Source: Chryseobacterium oryctis (lineage in GTDB: Bacteria; Bacteroidota; Bacteroidia; Flavobacteriales; Weeksellaceae). Taken from it: a stretch of DNA of 64,000 nt. The notes beneath the pieces are model-generated. The model was not told where the DNA came from, did no database searches, and was given only the letters and a program-made list of their open reading frames with translations. The position numbers and the translations under genes were made by a program. Every line of letters starts with the position of its first letter. Positions within the stretch are counted from its first letter, which is position 1. Shown in pieces: positions 52,759 to 61,961 of this stretch. The stretch spans positions 124,001 through 188,000 of the forward strand of contig NZ_JAPDHV010000001.1 in assembly GCF_025971925.1 (NCBI RefSeq). The letters run 5' to 3'.

Positions 52759-52913
52759 ATATTTTTACAATTGGGATTAAATTTCCGTTAACAAATCTCA
52801 TTTACCCATTAAATTCAGCATAAAATAAAATTAATGGATTGATTTATAAAATATTGCAAAAATTTTAAGAAATATTTATCTCTTTTTTATCCTTTTGGTA
52901 CAAATTTTATTAT

Positions 52914-52921
52914 TACATTTG
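52914..52921 (+). promoter_or_regulatory. -7 promoter box for the BON lipoprotein
   Basis: TACATTTG matches TAnnTTTG; TTTTGG (52893-52898) lies 15 bp upstream as a possible -33 element. The leader would be about 25 bases. Confidence 0.5.
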
Positions 52922-52952
52922 ATTGTATTAACAATGTTAAAAATATACAACT

Positions 52953-53441
52953 ATGAAAAAAACTATCGCAATGGCTGCATTGGCTGTAGCTGTATCTTTC
53001 GGAGCTGTTTCTTGTAAAAAGAAAGTTTCTGACGCTGACCTTCAAACTCAGGCTACTACAGTAGTAACATCTAATCCTAACGCTTCTGTAGAAGTAAAAG
53101 AAGGTGTGGCTCACTTAAGTGGAACTTTCGAAACTCAAGAAGCTAAAGATGCTATGATTGCTCAATTAAAAGCAATTACTGGTGTGAAAGAAGTTATGGA
53201 CATGGCTACTGTTGCACCTGCTCCTGTTGCTGCCCCTGTTGAAACTCAGTCTGCTGTAGCTCCTGAAGTTCAACAAAAAGTAAAAGATGCTTTAAAAGAT
53301 TTCCCAACTGTAAAAGTAGAAGTAGTAAACGGAGAATTAACTCTTACAGGAACGGCTTCTTCTACACAAGCTAGAAAAATCAAAGAATCTGTAGATGCTT
53401 TGAAAGTAGGAAAAGTAAACTTTAACTATACAGTAAAATAA
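52953..53441 (+). CDS. Lipoprotein with two BON domains
   Basis: A 162-residue lipoprotein: signal peptide with lipobox AVSC (Cys21), then two BON domains (about 25-83 and 103-162), separated by an Ala/Pro-rich linker. Each BON shows the V-x-G-x-[AV]-x-L-x-G turn (VKEGVAHLSGTF and VVNGELTLTGTA). BON domains bind lipids or other envelope components, as in OsmY. Such genes are often stress-induced, but nothing in the sequence shows that here. The next gene starts 6 bp after its stop and has a similar BON-like unit. Highly used codons and a strong promoter suggest good expression. Confidence 0.92.
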   Translation: MKKTIAMAALAVAVSFGAVSCKKKVSDADLQTQATTVVTSNPNASVEVKEGVAHLSGTFETQEAKDAMIAQLKAITGVKEVMDMATVAPAPVAAPVETQSAVAPEVQQKVKDALKDFPTVKVEVVNGELTLTGTASSTQARKIKESVDALKVGKVNFNYTVK

Positions 53442-53447
53442 TTTAAA

Positions 53448-53867
53448 ATGAGTACATTACAAGATAAATATTCAAGTGTAGTTTCTGCGGCTCAGTCTGC
53501 AGGAATCTCTAATCTTCAGGTTCAGGAGCAAGACGGAATTCTTTATGTTTCAGGAAATGCTTCAAATTCTGCTGCTAAAGATGCTGTTTGGAATGCATTA
53601 GGTGCTATTGATGCCTCTTATTCTGCTTCAGACATTAATATTGATGTACAAGTTGCAGGTCTTGAAGCTGGTGCTACTCTTACTGTGGCTACAGAAGAAT
53701 CTAACCTTAACATCAGACAAGAGCCTTCTACAGAAGCTGCTGTTGTAGGAAAAGCTGCTAAAGGTTCTTCAGTTACATTAATCGAACAGACTTCTGACGA
53801 TTGGTGGAAAGTAAGAAGTGCTGACGGACAAGAAGGTTACGCTTATGCAAGATATTTGAAAGCTTAA
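53448..53867 (+). CDS. BON-SH3 domain protein without signal peptide
   Basis: A 139-residue protein. The N-terminal half (about 1-72) is BON-like (VQEQDGILYVSGNASNSAAKDAVW), and the C-terminal half is a bacterial SH3 domain (NIRQEPSTEAAVVGKAAKG and DDWWKVRSADGQEGYAYARYLKA). The start MSTLQDKYSSVV shows no export signal, so it is predicted cytoplasmic, unlike most SH3b proteins. The BON plus small domain layout recalls E. coli Kbp (BON-LysM), a cytoplasmic K+-binding protein; that is an analogy only. It is 6 bp downstream of the BON lipoprotein, likely co-transcribed. Confidence 0.88.
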   Translation: MSTLQDKYSSVVSAAQSAGISNLQVQEQDGILYVSGNASNSAAKDAVWNALGAIDASYSASDINIDVQVAGLEAGATLTVATEESNLNIRQEPSTEAAVVGKAAKGSSVTLIEQTSDDWWKVRSADGQEGYAYARYLKA

Positions 53868-53893
53868 TTGAGATTTAACATTATTTAAGTCAT

Positions 53894-53917
53894 AAACATC
53901 CTTTTTCAGGGATGTTT
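53894..53917 (+). terminator. Terminator after the BON pair
   Basis: AAACATCC / GGATGTTT stem, 8-base loop, followed by a T run. Confidence 0.85.
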
Positions 53918-53948
53918 TTTTATATTTTAGCAATCCAAAAAAGCACTA

Positions 53949-56669
53949 ATGAAGAAAGTTTTAGGATTATTATTGTTTATATTCAGTTTTTTGTTCATTC
54001 ACGGACAAAAATTCAGCATTGAAGGGAAAGTCTCAGATTATGAAAAAAAAACTGTGGAAAATGCTACTGTTTATCTTATCAAGCAAAAGGATTCATCTAT
54101 AATAAATTATACCGCCACCAATAAAGAAGGAAAATTTTCATTAAAAACCGATGCTGTATCTGAATCTTCCGTTTTAAAAATTGATGCTGATAAATTAGTT
54201 TCCTATTCAAAAAAATTGGATAAAATAGAGCAATCCCTAACCTTAGGAGAAATTATACTTGATAAAAACCAAATCTCGGATATTGAAGAGGTAAAAATTA
54301 CGGTTTCACCTATTAAAATAAAAAAAGACACTATCGAATTTAACGCTAGTGCCATCAAAGTTCGTCCAGACAGTAATATTGAGGAGCTTTTAAAAAATAT
54401 CAACGGGGTAGAAATCGATAACGACGGAAAAATAACAATCAACGGAAAAGAAGTCGACCAAATAATGATAAATGGCAAACCTTTCTTTGATAAAGACGGA
54501 AAAATTGCTCTTAAAAATATCCCTGCAGATATTATCAAAAATATTCAGTTTACCACCACAAAAACAAAAGAAGAAGAACTAAATGGAAAAACTCCAAAAT
54601 CTGAAAATGCAACCATCAATTTCAATATAGACGAGAAAAAAAACAAAGGACTCCTCTCTAAAATCACAGCAGGTTATGGCTCTGATAAGCGATATGAAGG
54701 CAACGCTTTTTTGAGTTATTTTAAGGATAAAACCAAAATAAGTCTTATCGCATCTTCAAATAATATCAACTCACAAGGTTTTTCCAACGATGATGTATTT
54801 GACAGTATGGGAAGCCGAAATTCCGGAAATTCGGAAAACTCAGGTAATAAAAGTAAAGGAATCAGAAAATCTACAACAATCGGCATTAATTATAGTGATG
54901 TATTAAGCAAAGATGTAGATTTAGACGCGCTTGGAATAAATCGTACAGAATCTAATCTTCAAACAGCTTCAAAAAGTTCAAAAATTACATTTTTACCTAC
55001 AAACACCCTGAAAACAGATTCAGAAAACAATGCTGAAAATATCAGTGAACAATACGGTTTTAATTCTTCTGTGAAAATAAAAGCAGATTCTTTGAATACC
55101 ATTTATTTTTCACCAGTATTTTCAACATCCAAAACTTCAGGTAAAAGAAATTCAAAATCTTCCACTTTTAAAGATGAGGCTCTTTTAAATGAAAGTCAAT
55201 CTTATAATAATACAGATTCTGAAAGCAATACTTTTAGCCCTAGCTTATTTTTTTCAAAAAAATTTAAAAAGAAAAGAAGATTTTTCAATGCAAGTATCAA
55301 CACTTCAATAACACAAGCAAAAGACAATAATCTCATTCAGTCTCAAACAATTTTCTTCGAAAACCCTAACCAAAACGATATAAGAAACCAGTTGAGCCAA
55401 ACCAAAAAGCAAACTAACAATTATGGCTTCAACATCAAATATTCAGAACCTATTACAGATTCTATGAGCATTAATTTCGGATTAAACTATGAATCAAAAA
55501 GAGACCTGAATGCAAGAAATGTAAATGATTTTGATGAAAATACAGGAAACTATTCTCTAAACAACATCAATTTATCAAACAGTCTGGAACAAAAAAACAA
55601 TGAGCTCTCTCCTGAAATAACATTGGAAATCAATAAAAAGAAATTTAATTTATGGGCATCTGCCGGAATTGATATTGTAAACCTGAATTTAGATGCAATT
55701 TTCAATGGGAAACAATATGATTTAGAGAAAAAATATTTCTTACCCGACTACAATATCGGTTTACAATACAAAATTTCAGAAAACACCAGATTAAGTATTT
55801 ACAATTCTTCAAATTATACCATTCCGTCTGCGGAAAGACTTATTCCTTATGTTGATACATCCGACCCTTTGGTAACCAATGAAGGAAATTCAAATCTTAA
55901 AAATACCTGGAGCAACAGTACAAATATTCTTATAAACAATCATAATGTTCCTAAAGGTATTAATTATCATGTGAATGCAGGATTTACGTATAATAACAAT
56001 GATATTACCAACTATTCTTATTATGATGAGTCCGGAAAACAGTTTATAACCTATAGAAATATCAGCGGAAACAAAATGGCAAATCTTGGAGCCGGATTTA
56101 CCAAAACGTTTAAATGGAAAGACAATAAATTTTCCATCAGACCTCGTGCAAGTTTCTCATACAGATACAATAAAGGCTATATCAACGGACAAGAATTTAC
56201 AGGAAATTCTTATACTTTCTCTCCCGGAATTAATTTAACTTATGACAAAAAAGACAAAATCAACATAAAGCCATCTTATAGAATCAATTATTCTTTTTCA
56301 GATTATAAAAACTACAGTGTTGAAAACATAAAAAACACTTACCAAACCTTCCGACTTGAGCTTACAAATTATTTTTTAAGTACTAATTTGTTTTTCGGAA
56401 ATGATTTCGAATACAACACAAGCTCCAATATTGCACCGGGTTTCAAAAGAGATTTTTATTTCTGGAATACAAGCATGGGATATTCTTTTTATAAAAAGCA
56501 AATTACCGCCAAAATCAAAGTTTATGATGTTCTCAACCAAAACCAAAGTGTAAAAAGAAATATTACCGCTTCTTATGTAGAAGACCGCGAAGATTTAATT
56601 TTGAAACGATACATCATGTTTTCTTTAACGATGAAACTGAATAAATTTACAGGAAAGAAAAAGAAGTGA
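53949..56669 (+). CDS. Outer-membrane beta-barrel protein of the TonB-receptor superfamily
   Basis: A 906-residue outer-membrane protein. Signal peptide about 1-19 (ending IHGQ); a carboxypeptidase-regulatory-like domain (about 20-115) as in many Bacteroidota receptors; a plug-like region around 130-230 with ELLKNINGVEIDNDGKITINGK and IMINGKPFFDKDGK; then a barrel with many Asn/Ser-rich loops. The family is usually annotated as outer-membrane beta-barrel family (OMP_b-brl_3), related to but distinct from SusC. Ligand unknown. The hydrolase gene follows 50 bp later and may be in the same transcript. Confidence 0.88.
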   Translation: MKKVLGLLLFIFSFLFIHGQKFSIEGKVSDYEKKTVENATVYLIKQKDSSIINYTATNKEGKFSLKTDAVSESSVLKIDADKLVSYSKKLDKIEQSLTLGEIILDKNQISDIEEVKITVSPIKIKKDTIEFNASAIKVRPDSNIEELLKNINGVEIDNDGKITINGKEVDQIMINGKPFFDKDGKIALKNIPADIIKNIQFTTTKTKEEELNGKTPKSENATINFNIDEKKNKGLLSKITAGYGSDKRYEGNAFLSYFKDKTKISLIASSNNINSQGFSNDDVFDSMGSRNSGNSENSGNKSKGIRKSTTIGINYSDVLSKDVDLDALGINRTESNLQTASKSSKITFLPTNTLKTDSENNAENISEQYGFNSSVKIKADSLNTIYFSPVFSTSKTSGKRNSKSSTFKDEALLNESQSYNNTDSESNTFSPSLFFSKKFKKKRRFFNASINTSITQAKDNNLIQSQTIFFENPNQNDIRNQLSQTKKQTNNYGFNIKYSEPITDSMSINFGLNYESKRDLNARNVNDFDENTGNYSLNNINLSNSLEQKNNELSPEITLEINKKKFNLWASAGIDIVNLNLDAIFNGKQYDLEKKYFLPDYNIGLQYKISENTRLSIYNSSNYTIPSAERLIPYVDTSDPLVTNEGNSNLKNTWSNSTNILINNHNVPKGINYHVNAGFTYNNNDITNYSYYDESGKQFITYRNISGNKMANLGAGFTKTFKWKDNKFSIRPRASFSYRYNKGYINGQEFTGNSYTFSPGINLTYDKKDKINIKPSYRINYSFSDYKNYSVENIKNTYQTFRLELTNYFLSTNLFFGNDFEYNTSSNIAPGFKRDFYFWNTSMGYSFYKKQITAKIKVYDVLNQNQSVKRNITASYVEDREDLILKRYIMFSLTMKLNKFTGKKKK

Positions 56670-56719
56670 TTGGGTAAATATCCAGTCATTTATTTTTAAA
56701 TTAGCATCAAATTATATTT

Positions 56720-58579
56720 ATGAAAACCCATATTTCGATAGTATTTATTTTCTTCTTCCTTTTTGGAAACTCACAAACTAAACCATCACAAGATACTTTT
56801 GTGAAAGATAATTTCACAAAGAAAGAATTTTATATCACAATGCGTGACGGAGTAAAACTTTTCACAATTGCATACATTCCCAAAGATATTTCCAGTAAAA
56901 ACAAATATCCGTTTTTGATGCAGAGAACCTGCTACAGCATCGCTCCTTACGGTGAAAATGAATATAGAACAAAACTTGGTCCCAATCCATATATTATGAA
57001 AGACAAATATATTTTTGTGTTTCAGGATGTTCGCGGAAGATATATGAGTGAAGGCACTTTTACCAATATGACTCCGCAAGTTGACCGTAAAACCAAGAAA
57101 GATGTAGACGAAAGTACAGATACTTATGACACCATAGAATGGCTCATCAAAAACATTAAAGATAACAATGGAAAAGTAGGACAATACGGAACATCATATC
57201 CCGGATTTTATACTGCAGCAGGAATTTTAGCTCAACATCCGGCTTTAGTTGCCTCTTCTCCACAAGCGCCGATTTCAGATTTTTGGAATGATGATTTTCT
57301 TCACAACGGGAGATTTATGTTAGGCTATTTCAGAACATTTCCTGTTTTCGGGGTGCAAAAAACAAAACCTGAAAACAAAGCATGGTACACTGATTCTATG
57401 ATTAAAACAACTTCGGAAGATGGTTTGAAATTCTACAGAGATATGGGAACTCTAAAAGATGGTTATGAAAAATATTACAAAGACAATTTTTTCATGACAG
57501 AAGTAATGAATCATCCCAACTACGATGAGTATTGGCAAAAAAGAAATCTTTTACCTCATCTTAAAAATGTAAATCATGCAGTAATGACAGTGGGAGGCTG
57601 GTTTGATGCCGAGGATTTATCAGGACCATTAAATATTTATAAAACTATCGAAAAAACAAGTCCTAAAGCTAAAAACACTATCGTAATGGGACCTTTTTCT
57701 CATGGAGCTTGGGCTCACGAACAGGGAAAACATTTCCATAATCAGATATATTTCGGAGATAGCATCGCAACATATTATCAAAAAAATATTGAAACAAAAT
57801 TTTTCCATCATTATTTAAAAGGAAATACAAAGCAAGATGCAGGTTTACCAGAAGCATTAATGTACGATACAGGAGCAAAACAATGGAAAGAATTTGCAAC
57901 TTATCCCCCGAAAGAAGCTAAGAAAGTTAATTTCTATTTAGCAAACGGAACATTAAAAAATTCGGCAGGTCAAGGCTTTTCGGAATATTACAGCGACCCA
58001 AGCAATCCTGTTTTAAGTTCGGATAATTTAAAAGATTTCAACGGATTTACACCGAGAAATTATATGTCTGAAGACCAAAGATTTGCAGTAGGAAGACCTG
58101 ATGTTTTAACTTTCACAACAGATGTTTTAACGGAAGACATCACTTTTGCCGGAGAAATTATGGCTAAACTGAATATCGCTTCAACTTCCACAGATGCCGA
58201 TTTTGCTGTAAAATTAATAGACGTTTACCCAGAAGATTTCAAACCTACAGAGAAAAAAGATGGGGTAATTTACGGAAACTATCATCAAATGGTAAGAAGT
58301 GAAATTATGCCTGCAAGATTCAGAAATTCAAGAGAAAAAGCAGAAGCATTGATTCCAAATCAAAAAACAGCCGTGAATTTCAGATTGCAAGATGTAGTTC
58401 ATACCTTTAAAAAAGGACATAAAATTCAAATCCAAATAAGCAGCACATGGTTCCCTTTATTTGCCGTTAATCATCAAAAATTCTTAGATAACCCCAATTT
58501 TGCAACGAAAGAAGATTACACAAAAGCATTTATTAAAGTTTTTGATGACAGTTCAATTGAAGTTGAGGTTTTAAAATAA
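56720..58579 (+). CDS. CocE/NonD-family alpha/beta hydrolase (X-Pro dipeptidase/acylase type)
   Basis: A 619-residue exported serine hydrolase. Signal peptide about 1-18; the alpha/beta hydrolase domain begins FYITMRDGVKLFTIAYIP. The nucleophile is Ser159 in YGTSYPGFYTAA; the later acid and His would be in the VGGWFDAEDLSGPLNIYKTI and GPFSHGAWAHE stretches. The C-terminal jelly-roll domain (about 390-619) contains 'FAGEIMAKLNIASTSTDADFAVKLIDVYPED'-type sequence, as in CocE and glutaryl-7-ACA acylase. It may cleave peptides, esters or amides in the periplasm. Expression may be linked to the outer-membrane gene upstream. Confidence 0.9.
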   Translation: MKTHISIVFIFFFLFGNSQTKPSQDTFVKDNFTKKEFYITMRDGVKLFTIAYIPKDISSKNKYPFLMQRTCYSIAPYGENEYRTKLGPNPYIMKDKYIFVFQDVRGRYMSEGTFTNMTPQVDRKTKKDVDESTDTYDTIEWLIKNIKDNNGKVGQYGTSYPGFYTAAGILAQHPALVASSPQAPISDFWNDDFLHNGRFMLGYFRTFPVFGVQKTKPENKAWYTDSMIKTTSEDGLKFYRDMGTLKDGYEKYYKDNFFMTEVMNHPNYDEYWQKRNLLPHLKNVNHAVMTVGGWFDAEDLSGPLNIYKTIEKTSPKAKNTIVMGPFSHGAWAHEQGKHFHNQIYFGDSIATYYQKNIETKFFHHYLKGNTKQDAGLPEALMYDTGAKQWKEFATYPPKEAKKVNFYLANGTLKNSAGQGFSEYYSDPSNPVLSSDNLKDFNGFTPRNYMSEDQRFAVGRPDVLTFTTDVLTEDITFAGEIMAKLNIASTSTDADFAVKLIDVYPEDFKPTEKKDGVIYGNYHQMVRSEIMPARFRNSREKAEALIPNQKTAVNFRLQDVVHTFKKGHKIQIQISSTWFPLFAVNHQKFLDNPNFATKEDYTKAFIKVFDDSSIEVEVLK

Positions 58580-58584
58580 ATTGA

Positions 58585-58611
58585 AAAAGCTGTTCAAATT
58601 GAGCAGCTTTT
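58585..58611 (+). terminator. Terminator of the hydrolase gene
   Basis: AAAAGCTG / CAGCTTTT stem with an 11-base loop, followed by TGTTTTTT. Confidence 0.8.
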
Positions 58612-58677
58612 GTTTTTTAGTTATGTCGTCGATTTTAAAGGTAAACACCTTATAAATTTGCTCAATTTGCAGGAAAG

Positions 58678-59289
58678 TCACTCCTCAATCGTTCTAAATG
58701 TAAGATTCACTCTCGGAGTTTTTACTTTTGTAGTTGGAGGAAGTCTGTGCAACCAATTATCCTGTGTTGTTCCTTTCATTACCAACAAACTTCCGTGTTC
58801 CAGAAATATTTCTACTTTTTCTTTTGTTGTTTTATGTTTGAATAAAAACTTCCTTTCTGCTCCAAAAGTTAAAGAAGCAATTGCGCCGTGTTTTTTCAAA
58901 TCTTTTTCTCCATCGCTGTGATAAGCCATTCCTTCACTTCCGTCATGATACAAATTCAATAAACAGGAATTGTAAGTTTCTCCTGTTACTTCTTCACATT
59001 TCTTTTTAAGTTCCAATAATTCGGGAGTCCAGTGTTTTGCTAGTTTTGTTCGCTTTGAATAAGTATATTCAAAAGGTTTTTCACCAAACCAAGCCACTTT
59101 TCTTTTCGTTAAAATCAACTTTCCGAAAATCACTGCTTCATCATTTTCCCAAGGAATTTGATTGAATAAATAATTATAATATTCATCCGATTTTTCTTTA
59201 GAGAAAACTTTTCCATAATAATGAACAATCCCATCATTCGGAATGATATTTAGAGGGTAATCTGATATTTCTTCGAATAGACTTACCAT
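58678..59289 (-). CDS. alkB: Alpha-ketoglutarate-dependent DNA dealkylase AlkB
   Basis: Repairs 1-methyladenine and 3-methylcytosine by oxidative demethylation; 203 residues. The iron triad is His124 and Asp126 in AYHSDGEKDL and His181 in WLHRLPPTTK; Arg193 and Arg199 in TPRVNLTFR fit the 2-oxoglutarate site. SLTFGAERKFLFKHK is a typical AlkB strand. It sits 30 bp downstream of the Ada-like gene on the same strand, forming an alkylation-repair operon. Bacterial AlkB homologues of this type are usually DNA enzymes. Confidence 0.95.
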   Translation of the reverse strand: MVSLFEEISDYPLNIIPNDGIVHYYGKVFSKEKSDEYYNYLFNQIPWENDEAVIFGKLILTKRKVAWFGEKPFEYTYSKRTKLAKHWTPELLELKKKCEEVTGETYNSCLLNLYHDGSEGMAYHSDGEKDLKKHGAIASLTFGAERKFLFKHKTTKEKVEIFLEHGSLLVMKGTTQDNWLHRLPPTTKVKTPRVNLTFRTIEE

Positions 59290-59319
59290 TTTATATTGAG
59301 TGTTTGGCGTTTAAAGAAT

Positions 59320-60180
59320 TTATAGTAATGTCGGATTTTCAGAGTAGACTTTGGCACTTTCCCAACCTATAATCAATTGTTTTCTATCACTTCCCCATCT
59401 GTAACCTCCCAAATTTCCTGTAGATTGAATAACACGATGACAAGGAATTAAAAAAGCGACAGGATTGCTCCCAATTGCAGTTCCGACTGCTCTCGATGCA
59501 TTTGGGCTACCTATTTTTTTCGCTAAATTTCCGTAGGTTGATAATTTACCCATCGGAATTTTAAGAAGGCTTTCCCAAACTTTTAACTGAAAATCAGTTC
59601 CTTTTAAATGTAATTTGATGGTGTTTAGCTTCGTCCAGTCTTTATCAAAAATGGATAATGCATTTTGCTGAAAGTCATCCTGACTTTCAAAAAAAGAAGC
59701 ATTAGGAAATTTACTTTGCAAATCTCCCAATGCTTTATTTTTATTATTTTCAAAAGCCATAAAGCAGATTCCTTTTTCTGTGGAAGCTGTAATTACACTT
59801 CCAAAAGGAGTTTCGGAAAAACTAAAATTAATCTTTAAACTTTTTCCTCCGTTTTTATATTCTGCAGGAGACATCCCTTCAATTTTCACAAACAAATCAT
59901 GCAATCTGCTTGTGCTTGAAAGTCCTGTCTCATAAGCTGTATCAAATAAACTCGCTTTTTCTTCTTTCAACAAATTTTTCGCATGTTCAAGACTGATGAA
60001 TTGCAAAAATTTCTTCGGACTCGTTCCTGCCCAGTCAGAAAACATCTTCTGAAAATGAGTCGGACTCAAGTGGATATTTTCGGCCACTTCCTCCAAACTC
60101 GGCTGAAGTTTAAAATTCTTCTGAATATATTCTATTGCTTTGGCAATTCTGTTATAATCAATTTGACTTTGTGTAGCCAT
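59320..60180 (-). CDS. Ada-like AraC regulator/O6-methylguanine-DNA methyltransferase fusion
   Basis: A 286-residue fusion. Residues about 1-108 form an AraC-type HTH domain (EVAENIHLSPTHFQKMFSDWAGTSP), and about 118-280 form the O6-alkylguanine methyltransferase, with acceptor Cys247 in FLIPCHRVIQ and SRAVGTAIGSNP before it. The N-terminal Ada zinc domain that senses methyl phosphotriesters is absent. It therefore removes alkyl groups from O6 of guanine, but the inducing signal, if it still regulates, must come from elsewhere. It heads the ada-alkB unit. Confidence 0.93.
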   Translation of the reverse strand: MATQSQIDYNRIAKAIEYIQKNFKLQPSLEEVAENIHLSPTHFQKMFSDWAGTSPKKFLQFISLEHAKNLLKEEKASLFDTAYETGLSSTSRLHDLFVKIEGMSPAEYKNGGKSLKINFSFSETPFGSVITASTEKGICFMAFENNKNKALGDLQSKFPNASFFESQDDFQQNALSIFDKDWTKLNTIKLHLKGTDFQLKVWESLLKIPMGKLSTYGNLAKKIGSPNASRAVGTAIGSNPVAFLIPCHRVIQSTGNLGGYRWGSDRKQLIIGWESAKVYSENPTLL

Positions 60181-60255
60181 AACATTTTATTTTACCTCAC
60201 AAATTTCCAAAGAATACACAACAGAAAAAATCCGATTCTTGCGAAATTTTAGTTA

Positions 60256-61110
60256 CTATTTGTTGTAAATATGATAATAAGCAAGCATCTTGTAATACAA
60301 CTTTGCAGCCAAGAATGCACTTGGTTTTGCCATTGGAGAATCCATCAATTCTACAATATCAAATGCTACAACGTTACATTTTTCAAATACTTTTCTTAAT
60401 AATTCCAAGGTTGGATACCATTGTAGTCCACCAGGTTCAGGAGTTCCTGTTGACGGAGCAATTGAAGGGTCAAAAGCATCTAAGTCAATTGTGATATAAA
60501 CATTTCCTGATACTTTTTCCAAAACATCATTTACCCAATTCTCATTATTTGCAATTTCGTGAGCAAAAAACACTCTTCCTTCCGGTAAATATTGAGCTTC
60601 CTCAACATCCATAGAACGGATTCCCACTTGTACCAAATTATGTTTCTGATTCGCTTCAAAAACTGCACAAGCATGATTAGAAGTAGAACCATGAAACTCA
60701 GGGCGTAAGTCTGTATGAGCATCCAGTTGAAGAACCGTTAAATTTTCGTACTTCTCTCCAACCGCACGAATTGAACCTATAGAAACCGAGTGCTCTCCTC
60801 CGAAAAGTGTAAATAATTTGCCCTCATTATTCAAAAGTTCTTTAGTTTTTTGATAAACGGCATCTGTCATCGCTTCAGGACTAGAGTTTTCAGAAACTTC
60901 TCCTGCCAAATAAACCCCTTCAAGATAAGGTTCTGTTTGTGTCTCTATATCATAAAGCTCCATATTTTCGGAAGCATCTAAGAACAATTCCGGACCTTTA
61001 TCAGCTCCTTTCCCCCAAGTTGACGTTCCATCGTAAGGAACCGTTACCAACATTACTTTAGAGTTTTCTAACGATGCATTTTCTTCAGGAATTCCTGCGT
61101 ATGTTTTCAT
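60256..61110 (-). CDS. speB: Agmatinase
   Basis: Hydrolyses agmatine to putrescine and urea. A 284-residue ureohydrolase whose Mn2+-binding residues are visible: His107 in GGEHSVSIG, Asp130/His132/Asp134 in QLDAHTDLRP, and the later VYITIDLDAFDPSIAPSTGTPEPGG with two Asp ligands. This is agmatinase-like rather than arginase-like. With the arginine decarboxylase at 62100 it completes the arginine to putrescine route. A -7 box lies about 30 bp upstream. Confidence 0.93.
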   Translation of the reverse strand: MKTYAGIPEENASLENSKVMLVTVPYDGTSTWGKGADKGPELFLDASENMELYDIETQTEPYLEGVYLAGEVSENSSPEAMTDAVYQKTKELLNNEGKLFTLFGGEHSVSIGSIRAVGEKYENLTVLQLDAHTDLRPEFHGSTSNHACAVFEANQKHNLVQVGIRSMDVEEAQYLPEGRVFFAHEIANNENWVNDVLEKVSGNVYITIDLDAFDPSIAPSTGTPEPGGLQWYPTLELLRKVFEKCNVVAFDIVELMDSPMAKPSAFLAAKLYYKMLAYYHIYNK

Positions 61111-61138
61111 ATATTTTTAAGAAATTAAATGATTACGG

Positions 61139-61146
61139 CAAAGATA
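61139..61146 (-). promoter_or_regulatory. -7 promoter box for speB
   Basis: Minus-strand TATCTTTG, a perfect TAnnTTTG match, 29 bp before the ATG. Confidence 0.55.
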
Positions 61147-61177
61147 CAAAGAAGTTAGAAGATGAGAGTTAGTTATA

Positions 61178-61268
61178 AGTGATGAATTATGAGTTTCGAG
61201 TGGCATTATTTCAGTTAATTAAATTCAAAATTTCTGTACGCATGACTTATAACTTATAATTCATTACT
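61178..61268. repeat. Imperfect inverted repeat between speB and the HAD gene
   Basis: Arms AGTGATGAATTATGAGTT (61178-61195) and AACTTATAATTCATTACT (61251-61268) match at 16 of 18 positions, separated by 55 bases. The ATTATGAGT/ATTATAAGTT type is one I remember seeing often in Chryseobacterium intergenic regions. It is a candidate REP/MITE-like element between two divergent promoters. Confidence 0.55.
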
Positions 61269-61276
61269 CAAATGCT

Positions 61277-61284
61277 TATCTTTG
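61277..61284 (+). promoter_or_regulatory. -7 promoter box for the HAD gene
   Basis: TATCTTTG, 16 bp before the ATG, implying a leader of only about 10 bases. Confidence 0.55.
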
Positions 61285-61300
61285 TAAAAAAAACAAAAAT

Positions 61301-61960
61301 ATGCCTTTAAAAGCTGTTCTTTTCGATATGGATGGGGTAATTGTAGATACGGAACCATTGCATAGAAAAGCTTATTTTAAAACATTCAGTGAACTTGAAA
61401 TTAATGTTTCGGAAGACTTGTATACTTCTTTTACAGGAGCTTCTACAAAAAGGGTTTGTGAGACTTTGATTGTTCAATTTAATTTAAACAAAACCCACGA
61501 AGAAATTGCAAAAATCAAAAGAGCTCATTTCAAGGATTATTTTTACAACGATGATGAGTTTGACTTGATTCCCGGAGTGAGAAATTTAATTCAACATTAT
61601 CATGAAAACGGTATAAAATTAATTCTGGCATCTTCTGCAACCATGACTACCATCAATATGGTTTTTGAAAAATTCGGATTAGAAAAATATTTCAGCGGAA
61701 AAATAAGCGGAGCAGACTTAAAAGAATCAAAACCTCATCCCGAAGTTTTTCTTTTAGCAGCAGAAATGGCAGATGAAACACCTGAAAACTGCATGGTTAT
61801 AGAAGATTCTACAAACGGAATTTTAGCAGCACACAGAGCCAATATTTTCTGTAGTGCTTATAGAAGTCCACATTCTAAAAATCAGGATTATACTTTAGCA
61901 AATAATGTTGTTTCAGATTATGCAGAACTAGAATTAGATAAAATATCAATATATTTCTAA
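61301..61960 (+). CDS. HAD-family phosphatase/beta-phosphoglucomutase-like
   Basis: A 219-residue HAD hydrolase of the beta-phosphoglucomutase-like subgroup. Motif I is FDMDGVIVDTEPLH with Asp9 and Asp11; motif II is LASSATMTTINMV (about 103-115); motifs III/IV are KPHPEVFLLAAEMADETPENCMVIEDSTNG. The helical cap lies between residues 20 and 90. It removes phosphate from a sugar phosphate or similar small molecule or acts as a phosphoglucomutase; the substrate is not predictable here. It is monocistronic. Confidence 0.92.
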   Translation: MPLKAVLFDMDGVIVDTEPLHRKAYFKTFSELEINVSEDLYTSFTGASTKRVCETLIVQFNLNKTHEEIAKIKRAHFKDYFYNDDEFDLIPGVRNLIQHYHENGIKLILASSATMTTINMVFEKFGLEKYFSGKISGADLKESKPHPEVFLLAAEMADETPENCMVIEDSTNGILAAHRANIFCSAYRSPHSKNQDYTLANNVVSDYAELELDKISIYF

Positions 61961-61961
61961 A

